A stretch of 64,000 nucleotides of DNA from positions 1 through 64,000 of IMG/VR virus record IMGVR_UViG_3300022602_000004. One strand, 5' to 3'. How positions within the stretch are numbered: position 1 is the first letter of the stretch; each line of letters begins with the position of its first letter. The notes beneath the pieces are model-generated. The model was not told the DNA's origin. It did not search any database and saw only the letters and a program-made list of their open reading frames with translations. Shown here piece after piece: positions 7,785 to 17,411 of this stretch. This stretch comes from a virus. The position numbers and the translations under genes are program-made.

Positions 7785-10691
7785 ATGTTAAAACAATTTT
7801 ACGAGAAAGCATTGCCATCGCAGGGTGTTTATTGTGTAAGTGGTATAGATCCGAATAACAACAAAATAACGAACCGCTTTGCAGAAACACTTGAAGATGT
7901 ATTTGAATTAGTTGAGAAGTTTAAAAAGAAGAAAGTAAACGTATATGTAGCGCCAGCATCATTTGAAGGTTTTAGTAGGAAAGCAGAGAGTTGTGTTTAT
8001 GTTAGGTCTTTTTTTATTGACATAGATACACACGGCAAAAATTCATACGATGACAAAGAGGGTACGCTAGAAGCCCTTCAACAATTACTTAGCGCAACGG
8101 AACTACCTAAACCTACCTGCATTGATTCGGGCGGCGGGCTTCATGCCTATTGGGTTATGGATAGGGATATACCCTATGAAGAATGGAAACCCTTAGCTGA
8201 AAAGTTTAAATCTTTATGCCTTAAACACATAGCTATAGATACATCAGTGACAGCAGATGGCGCTAGGTTGATGCGTTGTCCTGATACATTTAACTACAGA
8301 TACACGCCACCAATTATGGCTACTGTGTTGGATGAAGAGATAACAGTCTATGACTTTGATGAGTTTAAGAAGTTTATGGATGAGGTCGAAACTGACCAGC
8401 CAGCTCAAGATCCATTTGCGAATGTACGCAGGGGGTTAGATGAAGATACGCTAGCTATGAAACGGGTAGATAACTACCAGTGGGACTTTTATAAAATAGC
8501 CCAGCGTTCGCTGTCTGGTGACGGATGCGCCCAAGTTAAGTATTGGTTAGAAAACGCTGATACGCTTGGCTATGACGACTGGTTCTCCAGTATGAACATC
8601 GCTTATTTCTGTGCAGACGGAGATAAGATGATTCATGAGGTATCTAAAGATCACCCAGACTACACAGAGAAACAAGTAGAAGAAAAGAAACTTGAGTTTA
8701 TTAAACGCGGCAAACCACAGACTTGCGAGTACTTGGCTAGCCAAAACCCTGACAGATGCAAAGGATGCAAACATCGTGGAAAGATTCATACACCTATCGT
8801 TTTGGGCAAGACTATTAAGGAAGCAACCGAAGAAACTTCAATCGTTGCCGAAGCCCCAAGAGTCGAACCAATCCCAGAAGCAATCTCAGCCCTCTTTGAA
8901 AAAACCAATGAAGCGGAGCCAGTTCGGCAGACACAGAATACCCAAAAAATTCCAGTCTTCCCAGACTATTTAAAGCCATACATTCGTGGAGAAGTTGGTG
9001 GTATTTATTACACTCCGCCACCGAAGCAAGATAAGAAAGGTCAGGTACATTACGAAGACCCAGTAGAGATACTTGCCCACATTCTTTATCCGACGCGTAG
9101 ACTATTTAGTCCTCTAGATGGTGAGTGTATGACAATGAATTTGATTCTTCCTAACGACGGATTAAAAGAATTTTTATTACCTATGAAATCAGTCTATGGT
9201 TTAGAAGACCTTAAAAAGACTTTAGCATTTCATCAGGTAATCTATACCCCTAAATACATTAATAATATCCAAGAGTATCTTGTGAAGTGGAGTCAGTACA
9301 TGATTAATATTAGTAAAGCTCAGCAGATGCGTATGCAGTTTGGCTGGTCAATAGGGCGTACTAGTAAGGAATGGGAATCTCGTACTTTTGTTGCTGGTGA
9401 AAATGAAATCATATCTTCTACCCAATCAGTTGAAGCCCCTGTATCGCCTTATGTTAAGCAGTTGGCAAAATACTTTGAGCCTATAGGTACATTTGAGAAG
9501 TGGCAAGAAACTGCCCATGAGTTAAAACGACCTGGCTTTGAGTTGCATGCTTTAATTTGCCTATCGGGTTTCGGTTCTCCATTGTTAGAATTTATTGACC
9601 AGGGAGGGTTTACCCTAGGTTTATATGGTAGATCAGGTAATGGTAAGACTGGAGCCATGTATGCGGCTGTCAGCACGTTTGGTAGTCCTAAGCCTCTATG
9701 TGTATTTGATAGTACAGATAACGGCTTGGTGCAGCGTTTTGTAGCTTTGCATAGTATGGTCTTTGGTCTTGACGAGGTAACTAACAAGGACCCAGAAGTA
9801 TTATCGCAACTCATCCATAAAATATCTCAAGGCTCAGCCAAAATTAGGATGCAATCTTCTGCAAACGCAGAGCGTGAACACTCATTAAATTGCTCGCTAT
9901 TTGGTATTCTAACTACTAACGATTCTATTGAAGGTAAGATTGAGCGCTTTAGAAATAGTCCTGATGGTGAAAGAGCGCGCTACGCAGAGCTTTATATAGA
10001 GCAACCAGATGCCCTTAAAGGACCGGAAGGAGACGAGCTGGGTAGAAAGATATTTGACCCATTTAGATTTAACTATGGTCATGCAGGTCCTATGTTTATT
10101 AAAGAACTGTTTAAGTTAAGCACACCAGAAGTTATGGCAATGTTAGCTAAATGGGGTAAGCGTTATACAGACGATACTCAGGGTGATGCATCTTATCGTT
10201 ACTACAAAAACTTTATATCTTGTACGTTTGCTGCGGCTGAGATTGTAGTTGGCGCGGGTATTCTTGACTATGACATAGAACATATTTATAAGAAGACTAT
10301 TGATACTTTGAATTACATGAAGCAAAACATTTCTAAGATCAATGCCAACGACTTTACTGCGGTTCTTAATGACTTTATATATGAGAATATGGGTAACATA
10401 CTACGCCTTAAAGATGGTAAGGTAATTGATGAACCGCGCGGTAAGTTAGTTGCTAGGGTTGCTACGGATGAACCTACTCGCATATCTAAAGAAGCGCTTA
10501 AAGAGTATTTAAATAAACGCAAGATGTCTACCAGAGAGTTTGAGAAAGACTTAAAAGAACGTGGTGTTCTACTTAAAGTAGATAGAAAGCATTTGGAAAC
10601 TGGGTGGAAAGCAACAACTAACTCCCAAGCATCTTATGTATATTTAATTAAGAATGATTTCTTAGATGATAAGTCCGAACCAGATCATTGA
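7785..10691 (+). CDS. primase-polymerase fused to DUF927-like ATPase/helicase
   Basis: This 968-residue protein joins two parts. The first 180 residues have archaeo-eukaryotic primase motifs: a D79-x-D81 metal site (F-F-I-D-I-D), S-G-G-G-L-H120, and a distal D152 region. A cysteine cluster (C-E-Y-L-A-S-Q-N-P-D-R-C-K-G-C) lies near residue 320. The C-terminal half has a DUF927-like P-loop ATPase: Walker A G615-RSGNGKT622 and Walker B G-L-D663-E664, expected to form a ring helicase. It would unwind DNA and make primers. There is no ribosome site before ATG 7785; the ATG lies 13 nt after a terminator. A stop 26 nt inside the next gene shows coupling. Confidence 0.9.
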   Translation: MLKQFYEKALPSQGVYCVSGIDPNNNKITNRFAETLEDVFELVEKFKKKKVNVYVAPASFEGFSRKAESCVYVRSFFIDIDTHGKNSYDDKEGTLEALQQLLSATELPKPTCIDSGGGLHAYWVMDRDIPYEEWKPLAEKFKSLCLKHIAIDTSVTADGARLMRCPDTFNYRYTPPIMATVLDEEITVYDFDEFKKFMDEVETDQPAQDPFANVRRGLDEDTLAMKRVDNYQWDFYKIAQRSLSGDGCAQVKYWLENADTLGYDDWFSSMNIAYFCADGDKMIHEVSKDHPDYTEKQVEEKKLEFIKRGKPQTCEYLASQNPDRCKGCKHRGKIHTPIVLGKTIKEATEETSIVAEAPRVEPIPEAISALFEKTNEAEPVRQTQNTQKIPVFPDYLKPYIRGEVGGIYYTPPPKQDKKGQVHYEDPVEILAHILYPTRRLFSPLDGECMTMNLILPNDGLKEFLLPMKSVYGLEDLKKTLAFHQVIYTPKYINNIQEYLVKWSQYMINISKAQQMRMQFGWSIGRTSKEWESRTFVAGENEIISSTQSVEAPVSPYVKQLAKYFEPIGTFEKWQETAHELKRPGFELHALICLSGFGSPLLEFIDQGGFTLGLYGRSGNGKTGAMYAAVSTFGSPKPLCVFDSTDNGLVQRFVALHSMVFGLDEVTNKDPEVLSQLIHKISQGSAKIRMQSSANAEREHSLNCSLFGILTTNDSIEGKIERFRNSPDGERARYAELYIEQPDALKGPEGDELGRKIFDPFRFNYGHAGPMFIKELFKLSTPEVMAMLAKWGKRYTDDTQGDASYRYYKNFISCTFAAAEIVVGAGILDYDIEHIYKKTIDTLNYMKQNISKINANDFTAVLNDFIYENMGNILRLKDGKVIDEPRGKLVARVATDEPTRISKEALKEYLNKRKMSTREFEKDLKERGVLLKVDRKHLETGWKATTNSQASYVYLIKNDFLDDKSEPDH

Positions 10692-10875
10692 GCCAGAGTG
10701 GTTGCTACCGTTTGAGGGTATGGGGGTTGGGGATAGTTTTTTTATTCCTACCCTTCGTCCAGCGGAGTTAATCTATTCTATAGATTGTGGGGCTAAGCGC
10801 GCTGGAAAGCGCGTAAAGAGCTTTGTTACAAGTAAGGAAGGCTACCTAGGCGTACGTTGTTGGCGCACTGCCTAA
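10666..10875 (+). CDS. small conserved phage protein (69 aa)
   Basis: Begins inside the end of the primase gene. The pattern G-V-G-D-S-F-F-I-P, a central A-x-R-x-G-K-R (here A-G-K-R-V-K-S), and the end G-V-R-C-W-R-T-A is of a kind I recall as a small phage protein of unknown function (G-x-S-F-x-V ... R-x-W-R). Its stop codon overlaps the stop of the convergent late block by 3 nt. Confidence 0.75.
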   Translation: MISPNQIIEPEWLLPFEGMGVGDSFFIPTLRPAELIYSIDCGAKRAGKRVKSFVTSKEGYLGVRCWRTA

Positions 10876-13800
10876 GGCTTTAAACCATATCCTCTGAACT
10901 GTTGTACAAGTTCATACTTAACAATGTTCTCTTCTTGCTTAATACCTTTCAAGGCTTCTGCTCGCTCTTTTGGGTTAAGCCCCTGCATCAATCTAATTTG
11001 ATTAGCTTGTTGACGCAGTTCTTTTAATCTGCCATTAACTTGATGGTTATAAAAATCAATAATTTCTGGATCAAGCGGATTCTTTTCAAGATAACTGGCT
11101 TCTACTTCTGGCTTTAATTGAGCCTGTGTATAGACTTTTTCTTTTTCTTTAATTTGATTTTCAATAGATGAAAACTCGCGGCTATCTACGTTTGGTACAG
11201 AACCAATAAATGAACCAATTAATGGAGCGCTTTTTAATCTAGCTAAAGTATCTTTTTCTTCCGCTTGCCCCGATGCTAAATACATACCATTAACTGTGGT
11301 TTCTATAACTCTAGCTGGGCCGTCTGCATAGCTATTGGAAAGGAAATAAATACTATTAGGCGACCAGTCAATAGCGCCGTCTGTAGCATCAAATAAACCT
11401 TTCGCAATGTTTTTATAAATTTCGGGAATATTGTCGCCACCTAAATAAGCATCGCCCATACGGCGGTTAGCATCGTTGTAAATGTTTTGACCTAGACCGT
11501 TCTTATTAACTACAAACTCCATAGCTGGACGTAACATGCTAGGCGTTAAAGAATCAAGCATCCACAACGCTGGGTTGTCTTGGATTGGCATGCGGGATAC
11601 TGGAATAGGTACAAATGAGTCTAAAGAGATCTGCGCTGCAATATTACCCACAGCGTTACCAAAAGACTGATGACCTGAACCAACCATAGCTAATTGAGCG
11701 CCAGCAGCTGCAAAAGAACCTAAACCAAAGCCCCAAGGCATTTGTATCGGGCTATCAGTTCCAGGGATAAAGAACCGTGCAAAGCGTGTCCATTGGCTTG
11801 GGTCATCGTTTTCTACTTTATTACGACCCAAATCATCATCACCTGCCATCATATGTGACATGGTATAAGCCAGCGCGCCAAGACCCATTAAAGCCGTAGC
11901 CATATATCTTGCGTTTCTTTGGCGTTCTGCAAAGTTTTTTCTAAATGTATCAAGCGCTTCTTTACTGGTTCCGGGCGGTAAATCTCTAATTACATTTTCA
12001 ACGCTTTGGAATGCAGGTGCAATAGCTTCAATAGCACGAACAGCGCCAGTTGCAGATGGGCGGAAGAACATAAATACGGAACCAAGTTCTTTACCATACT
12101 TACCTACCTGTTCAAAGTTAGCTAAATTTTTAGCGTATTCAACTGCTTTATTAGAAGCAGCTTCTTCATCCATACCACTTGCTTTAAAGTTTTGTTTTGA
12201 TATAGCGTATGCGGCAGAACGGCTAGATAATTCAAACATGTTATTCCATATGTCTAAAAACTTATCTAGTTGATCTTTACTACGCATTATTCTGCTACGA
12301 CCTAAATCTTTATTTAATTGTTGTAAATTAGATTTAATAGAAAGACCTTGCAAGTAACTAACTAAACCGCCTTTTTGGATATACTCATGCATATCCTTGA
12401 TGATTGGATCACCACCTTTATGGTCACCATTTTTACCTCCAGGTCCATACGCTAGTTTTTCAATTTCAGCCATGTCATTGTTTTCATACAACGAAGCTAC
12501 TTTCATAGCTTTACCTAGGCTGTTTTGAGCCACAACCTTGGTAGAAATATCAGCAATAAATTTAGCTGATTGCATCGGACCCATTTCAGCGCCAATAGCC
12601 CAAGCGTTGGTTAACGCGTCACGAACAAAGTTTAAAGGTGCAAAGTTAAAGTTATAACGAGTATGCATCATACCCAACGTGCTAGTAATTTTATTAGCTA
12701 CATCAACCATAGGATTGGTTTGGGTAAACGTACGACGGATAGACTCAAGCATTCTTCTATCTTTACCAGCGATTTCAATAACATCAATGCTACCATCTGG
12801 GTTGTAGTGGAATACGGTATTTTCTTTAGGTAATTTATTTAATACGTCATCGCTTTTGCGGTCTTCAAAATTTAAATGAAGAATAACTTTTGCATGTTTT
12901 AAAATACCTTGACCATTAGGATTTAATTTTTTATCGTAAGCAGCTGCGTTTTTAATTGCTAAAGTCAAATCTTTACGACCGGCACGTCCCGCGGCGCTTA
13001 CCGCATCTTTCATAGATTGAAGAACTACGTTATCAGATTCTGTTGTACGACCTTCAAATGAATAGATTTTATCTTGTAATTCTCTACCCATACGTTTACT
13101 GTTAAAGTTTAAAGCTTCATCTTCATCTGTATGAAACCCAACTAAAGGTACGTAATGATCCCAACCATAAAAAGCTACGTGGTTACTTACAGGCTGTGAC
13201 CAATAGTTAGCCATTTTATTAAGCTCAGTTGTCTTAGTATGAAGCTCTTTAAGTTGTTCAAGCGCAGTATCTATTTCTTTTTTGTATGAAAATTTATGAT
13301 ATTCCAACAAACGTTGTTGCGCTTTTTGAAACGTTAATGCGGATACGTTATATTCTACGTTATCAATATTTGTAGGCACCCCAATACGCGCCCCGTTTTG
13401 GTCTACTTTTTGCCGTGGGCTTTCACCTAGTTCATTAACATACTTGGTGTTGGGCGATAGCTCACCTTTAGAATTTTTAGTAAATACAATAGCGTTTAAT
13501 TCATGCCGTAATTGGCGAGCTTGTGCGTCAGTAGTTTTATTATCGTTTAATTTACTAAATGCCATATCACGGAACTCTGCGGCAGTCATCTTTTGACCGT
13601 TATGAGTAAAGTCTTTTTTAGTATTATCTAATGGAACAATTTTTAAATACTTAACTTCACGGCGCTCGTAATCGTGTAAAGCTACTGCAATATCATGGAC
13701 TCTATCTAAAGTTTGTTGAATATTTAATCCAGATGATTTAGATATATCATAAATAGCTTTGTCTAATTTTTCTCTTGTACCTTCAATAACAGATCGGTAT

Positions 13801-16800
13801 AAATTCATAGCTTGTGCCGGCGCACGGACTAATTGCCCGTATATGTTATTCATCTTATTACCAGCGTAATAAATTAAACCAGCCAAGTCATTAATGTTTT
13901 GCCAGTGTTTAACTTCATACCGATCGTTTTGAACAGCGTTAGCGATCCGTCTCCAGCCTTGGCGTGTAAATAATAAATCTTTAAAGTATTTAAGATTCTT
14001 AGGTTGGTCTTTTTCTTTGATAGTAGTACCGTTACTATCACTAGTCCACAACGTATCTTCAGTTTCTGCTTTTTTGGCATAAGATACTTCTTTACCAATA
14101 ATGCCTTCGCTTGGCGCTGAGATAAGTCTAGCTAAATCTTCAGCAATCTCTTTAAAGTTTACTGCTTCATCTTTACTGCTTACACCAAATACATTAGCAA
14201 GAGTTCTAACAATAGCTGTAAACATATTGTCTTTTGGCGCATAAGTAGATTCAGACGGCATCAACGCCAAATCCATTTGAAAATTAGAATTAGACCAAAA
14301 CTCTGCAGCAAATTCTTTTATTGTGCCAATGTTATATTTATTACCAAACTTAGCTTTAATCTTCTTGTAGTTATTATTTAATCTGTTTAATGCGGCGCGC
14401 GCTTCATCGCGTTTTTCGCCCGGCAAGGATTTAATATAAGCTTCTGGATTATCAAATACGTGGTCTAACACGGAGTGCGATACTTCGTGCAAAGCAACTT
14501 CATCTAATGCGCGTTTACCTGTATAACCTTGTTCATCATTACCTTGAATAGTAATAGTATCAGTAGCTGGATCATATTTACCGGGTGCGCCATTTTCTAC
14601 TTCACCAAATTGAATCTTAGTATTAGTAGTAAATGTAGCTAGTAAGTTATCAAATATATTAGCAATCTGAACGGTAGCTGGATCACTGCCACGTCTTGTT
14701 CCGCCAACGGCTTTTAATAAAGCTGGTAAGCTTTTATCTTTAATTGCCTGTGTAATATTCTGTATCCGTTTAGATACAGTTCTTTCTTTAGGAGAAGGAG
14801 GAGTCTTTTCTCTCTTAGGCAATACTTTTTCAGCGGCGGCAGATACTTCTTTAGCTGTCTGTTCTAAATCTTTTTCTTCACTAGCTTCTTTTTCAGCGGC
14901 TTCGTTTGCTTGTTTTTCACGCTCAGCTACGTCTGTTTTGGCTTCTTCCAGCTGTTGTTGTACATCAAAGAATGCTTTATCTTTTTGCTTCTTTTCTCTA
15001 TTTTTGCGTTGGTCAGCTTCAGTAGTTTGTTTCTTACGGCGTTCTCCAGCAATAACTTCATCTGCAAAAGAACGTTGCGCAACAGCATTAACTTTGGCTT
15101 GTTGTAAAGGCTCTAACGTACTTACAAACTGATTACGAGACTCTTGGTCTTTTTTGCGGGTAGTGGCTTCACTCTTATCAAAATTAGTTTTGCCAGAGTG
15201 CTTGTCATATAAATCTACTAGCTCTTGTTCAGACATAAACTCAAGGGGTGCCCCAGGTTTAAAATCTTTTATTTGTGCTAAAGCAGCTTTAATGGCTTTA
15301 GGACTTTCGCCGTTATCTTTCATTTGCGAAGCTAATTTATCGCGCTTTTCTTGTTGCTGTTTATTTTTTTCTTCAGCTATTGTTTTAAGTTCTGGTAATA
15401 CACCATTTTTATAGTCAACAGTATCGTAAGCATCAAATGCCTGCTCATGTCCGGCATGATTAATACCTGTGTCAACATCTCCCGGTGCCTGTGCGCTATA
15501 TACACTTTGAGTAGTTAAATAAGGTTTTTGTTCTTCAGTACCTAAGTTTTTTTGTGCTTTTATAGCTTCTACTCTTTGTTCCGCCGCAGACTTTTCTTTA
15601 CCTTGTTGCTCAAGTCTATTTGCTTCTTCATTTAAAGCTCTAACCTGTGCGGCTCTTTGTTGTAGTGCCTCACCATCCAACCCACTATCTGGATTAAGTA
15701 CGTCTTTATTTAATTCAAACGCTTGCTGACGAAGCTGTTCTATTTTTTCACCTAGTGTAGCGCGCTTTGGTCCTTCTCCTGCTTCAGACAAGTCAACAAA
15801 TGGCTTAACTCCACCCAATCCTCCAGTGTCAGTGGTGGTAGTTCCTGAGGTAATTCCAGTGCTTCCTTGTTGTCCAGGTACTTGAGTGCCAGTTCTATCT
15901 GTTCCAGTGACAGTTGTTGTTCCGACATTTTGCGTCTCCTGTGTTAAATGATTTTTTAATGCTTCTAATGCTCTATCTCTAAACCCAGGACCAGTATCTG
16001 GCATTGTTGCGCCCACCGCCGCTAAATGTTTTTTAAGTGTAGAAGCGTTAGGTTGTGTTTCACCAGAATCTATTTTAGCAAGATAGTCAGATGCTTCTTG
16101 TTTAGGTACGTCATAAATAGATTCTTTAGCCGTTGTTTGGTCTGGCGCTACTTCATCTTTAATTTCTGGTTCTACAAGTGGTTTACCATCTGGACCTAGC
16201 GTAACAGGTGAGTTACCTTGTTTAGTAGCTAAAGCTTTTTCTTCTGCAGTTTCACCAACTCTATGCGCTAGATTAGCCCTGACACCACCAATACCAGCAG
16301 GGGCTACCGACATGGCATAAGAAGCGCCAATAGTATTTAAATAGTCTTTAAGAGCGTCGGCATCAGTTAATGACATGTTTGCGCCGTAGCGCTGCGCAAT
16401 CTCTTGAATTGTTTCTGGGACAGCTTCTTTAGTACCAGTAAGCGCAATAGCCTTAGCTATGTCTTGAATCATCTTGCCAGAAGACTTAGCTGCCATACCG
16501 TCTAAAGCATGTAACCCAATCTTTTCTGTAAAATAATCGGCGACTCCATGTACTAATGCGGCTGGTACTACACGACCCATATCTATATCAGTAGGGGCAC
16601 GACCTTCTTCTTGGGCTTGCTGTACCGCTTGTTGTGTAACTTCACCAGCTCCGTGTAAACCAGCTTGCGAAATAAGACCCATATTACCGCCAATGTTCTT
16701 AGCGGCTGTGCTAGCGTATTGTCTAGCTTGTATATCTGTTAATGTTTTAGCGGTTTCGTCGGCAATAAATTTTTCAGACGCTGATTTGGCAGCTGCTTGT

Positions 16801-17411
16801 GCGGCTTCTTTAGTTGCGCCCGCGGCTAATTCTTTTTGTGCGGTTTCTTTTAAAACACTCTCCGCAGCCATTAGAACGCCTTTTTTCACTAATGACTTTT
16901 CTACTACACCAGCCACAGCGCCCGGTAATGCCGCAGCACCCATACTTGTTAAAGCACCCGTGCCAGCACCAATTCCCATAAAGCCAAGAGTCTCAAGGAT
17001 ATTACCTGCCCCGCTACCCATTTGGTATGGAAGCCAATCACCTACTACAGAACCAATACCTTTTTTCCAAGCTTCAGTTAAATCGTCGGTAGGCTTAACT
17101 TCTGTTCTAGCTTCGCCCTGTTTCATGGACTCTAAACCAGACTGCATTAAATTTTCACTACCAAGCGCTTTACCAGCTAATACTTTAGCTCCGCCATATA
17201 CTTGTTGAAGGCTACCTAATTCATTAGTAAGACCGCGCATAAAATCTGGCGCGTTTTCACCTACTTGTTTAGGTCCTTCTTGCGGCGCAGCTTCTTCAGA
17301 TTTAGCAACAAATCTACCTAATGGATCAGCCTGCGGTTGCTGCTCAAGCTGAAAACCCTCAGGCAAATTTGGCTTTTGCTCTTCAAGTTGAAACCCTTCT
17401 GGGAGATTCAT
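10872..17411 (-). CDS. giant internal virion protein with HExxH site and LPD38-like region
   Basis: The 2179-residue protein is the largest in the window and the last in the late block, a position typical of ejected core proteins. The N-terminus repeats L-P-E-G-F-Q-L-E at residues 3-10 and 16-23. Ala-rich amphipathic stretches fill about 60-400; charged coiled-coil-like sequence follows to about 900. H975-E-V-S-H979 in a helix is a zinc-peptidase-type motif. The region from about 1500 to the end (N-F-V-R-D-x-L-T-N-A-W and F-F-R-P-S-A-T-G) resembles the large polyvalent-protein domain LPD38. Likely function is to enter the cell with DNA; peptidase activity is an inference. There is no terminator after it. 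Confidence 0.85.
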   Translation of the reverse strand: MNLPEGFQLEEQKPNLPEGFQLEQQPQADPLGRFVAKSEEAAPQEGPKQVGENAPDFMRGLTNELGSLQQVYGGAKVLAGKALGSENLMQSGLESMKQGEARTEVKPTDDLTEAWKKGIGSVVGDWLPYQMGSGAGNILETLGFMGIGAGTGALTSMGAAALPGAVAGVVEKSLVKKGVLMAAESVLKETAQKELAAGATKEAAQAAAKSASEKFIADETAKTLTDIQARQYASTAAKNIGGNMGLISQAGLHGAGEVTQQAVQQAQEEGRAPTDIDMGRVVPAALVHGVADYFTEKIGLHALDGMAAKSSGKMIQDIAKAIALTGTKEAVPETIQEIAQRYGANMSLTDADALKDYLNTIGASYAMSVAPAGIGGVRANLAHRVGETAEEKALATKQGNSPVTLGPDGKPLVEPEIKDEVAPDQTTAKESIYDVPKQEASDYLAKIDSGETQPNASTLKKHLAAVGATMPDTGPGFRDRALEALKNHLTQETQNVGTTTVTGTDRTGTQVPGQQGSTGITSGTTTTDTGGLGGVKPFVDLSEAGEGPKRATLGEKIEQLRQQAFELNKDVLNPDSGLDGEALQQRAAQVRALNEEANRLEQQGKEKSAAEQRVEAIKAQKNLGTEEQKPYLTTQSVYSAQAPGDVDTGINHAGHEQAFDAYDTVDYKNGVLPELKTIAEEKNKQQQEKRDKLASQMKDNGESPKAIKAALAQIKDFKPGAPLEFMSEQELVDLYDKHSGKTNFDKSEATTRKKDQESRNQFVSTLEPLQQAKVNAVAQRSFADEVIAGERRKKQTTEADQRKNREKKQKDKAFFDVQQQLEEAKTDVAEREKQANEAAEKEASEEKDLEQTAKEVSAAAEKVLPKREKTPPSPKERTVSKRIQNITQAIKDKSLPALLKAVGGTRRGSDPATVQIANIFDNLLATFTTNTKIQFGEVENGAPGKYDPATDTITIQGNDEQGYTGKRALDEVALHEVSHSVLDHVFDNPEAYIKSLPGEKRDEARAALNRLNNNYKKIKAKFGNKYNIGTIKEFAAEFWSNSNFQMDLALMPSESTYAPKDNMFTAIVRTLANVFGVSSKDEAVNFKEIAEDLARLISAPSEGIIGKEVSYAKKAETEDTLWTSDSNGTTIKEKDQPKNLKYFKDLLFTRQGWRRIANAVQNDRYEVKHWQNINDLAGLIYYAGNKMNNIYGQLVRAPAQAMNLYRSVIEGTREKLDKAIYDISKSSGLNIQQTLDRVHDIAVALHDYERREVKYLKIVPLDNTKKDFTHNGQKMTAAEFRDMAFSKLNDNKTTDAQARQLRHELNAIVFTKNSKGELSPNTKYVNELGESPRQKVDQNGARIGVPTNIDNVEYNVSALTFQKAQQRLLEYHKFSYKKEIDTALEQLKELHTKTTELNKMANYWSQPVSNHVAFYGWDHYVPLVGFHTDEDEALNFNSKRMGRELQDKIYSFEGRTTESDNVVLQSMKDAVSAAGRAGRKDLTLAIKNAAAYDKKLNPNGQGILKHAKVILHLNFEDRKSDDVLNKLPKENTVFHYNPDGSIDVIEIAGKDRRMLESIRRTFTQTNPMVDVANKITSTLGMMHTRYNFNFAPLNFVRDALTNAWAIGAEMGPMQSAKFIADISTKVVAQNSLGKAMKVASLYENNDMAEIEKLAYGPGGKNGDHKGGDPIIKDMHEYIQKGGLVSYLQGLSIKSNLQQLNKDLGRSRIMRSKDQLDKFLDIWNNMFELSSRSAAYAISKQNFKASGMDEEAASNKAVEYAKNLANFEQVGKYGKELGSVFMFFRPSATGAVRAIEAIAPAFQSVENVIRDLPPGTSKEALDTFRKNFAERQRNARYMATALMGLGALAYTMSHMMAGDDDLGRNKVENDDPSQWTRFARFFIPGTDSPIQMPWGFGLGSFAAAGAQLAMVGSGHQSFGNAVGNIAAQISLDSFVPIPVSRMPIQDNPALWMLDSLTPSMLRPAMEFVVNKNGLGQNIYNDANRRMGDAYLGGDNIPEIYKNIAKGLFDATDGAIDWSPNSIYFLSNSYADGPARVIETTVNGMYLASGQAEEKDTLARLKSAPLIGSFIGSVPNVDSREFSSIENQIKEKEKVYTQAQLKPEVEASYLEKNPLDPEIIDFYNHQVNGRLKELRQQANQIRLMQGLNPKERAEALKGIKQEENIVKYELVQQFRGYGLKP

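Noticed and set aside
16693-17208. 171-codon plus-strand frame opposite the giant protein
   Set aside because: Ala/Pro/Ser composition mirrors the Ala-rich helices on the coding strand; no ribosome site and no family.
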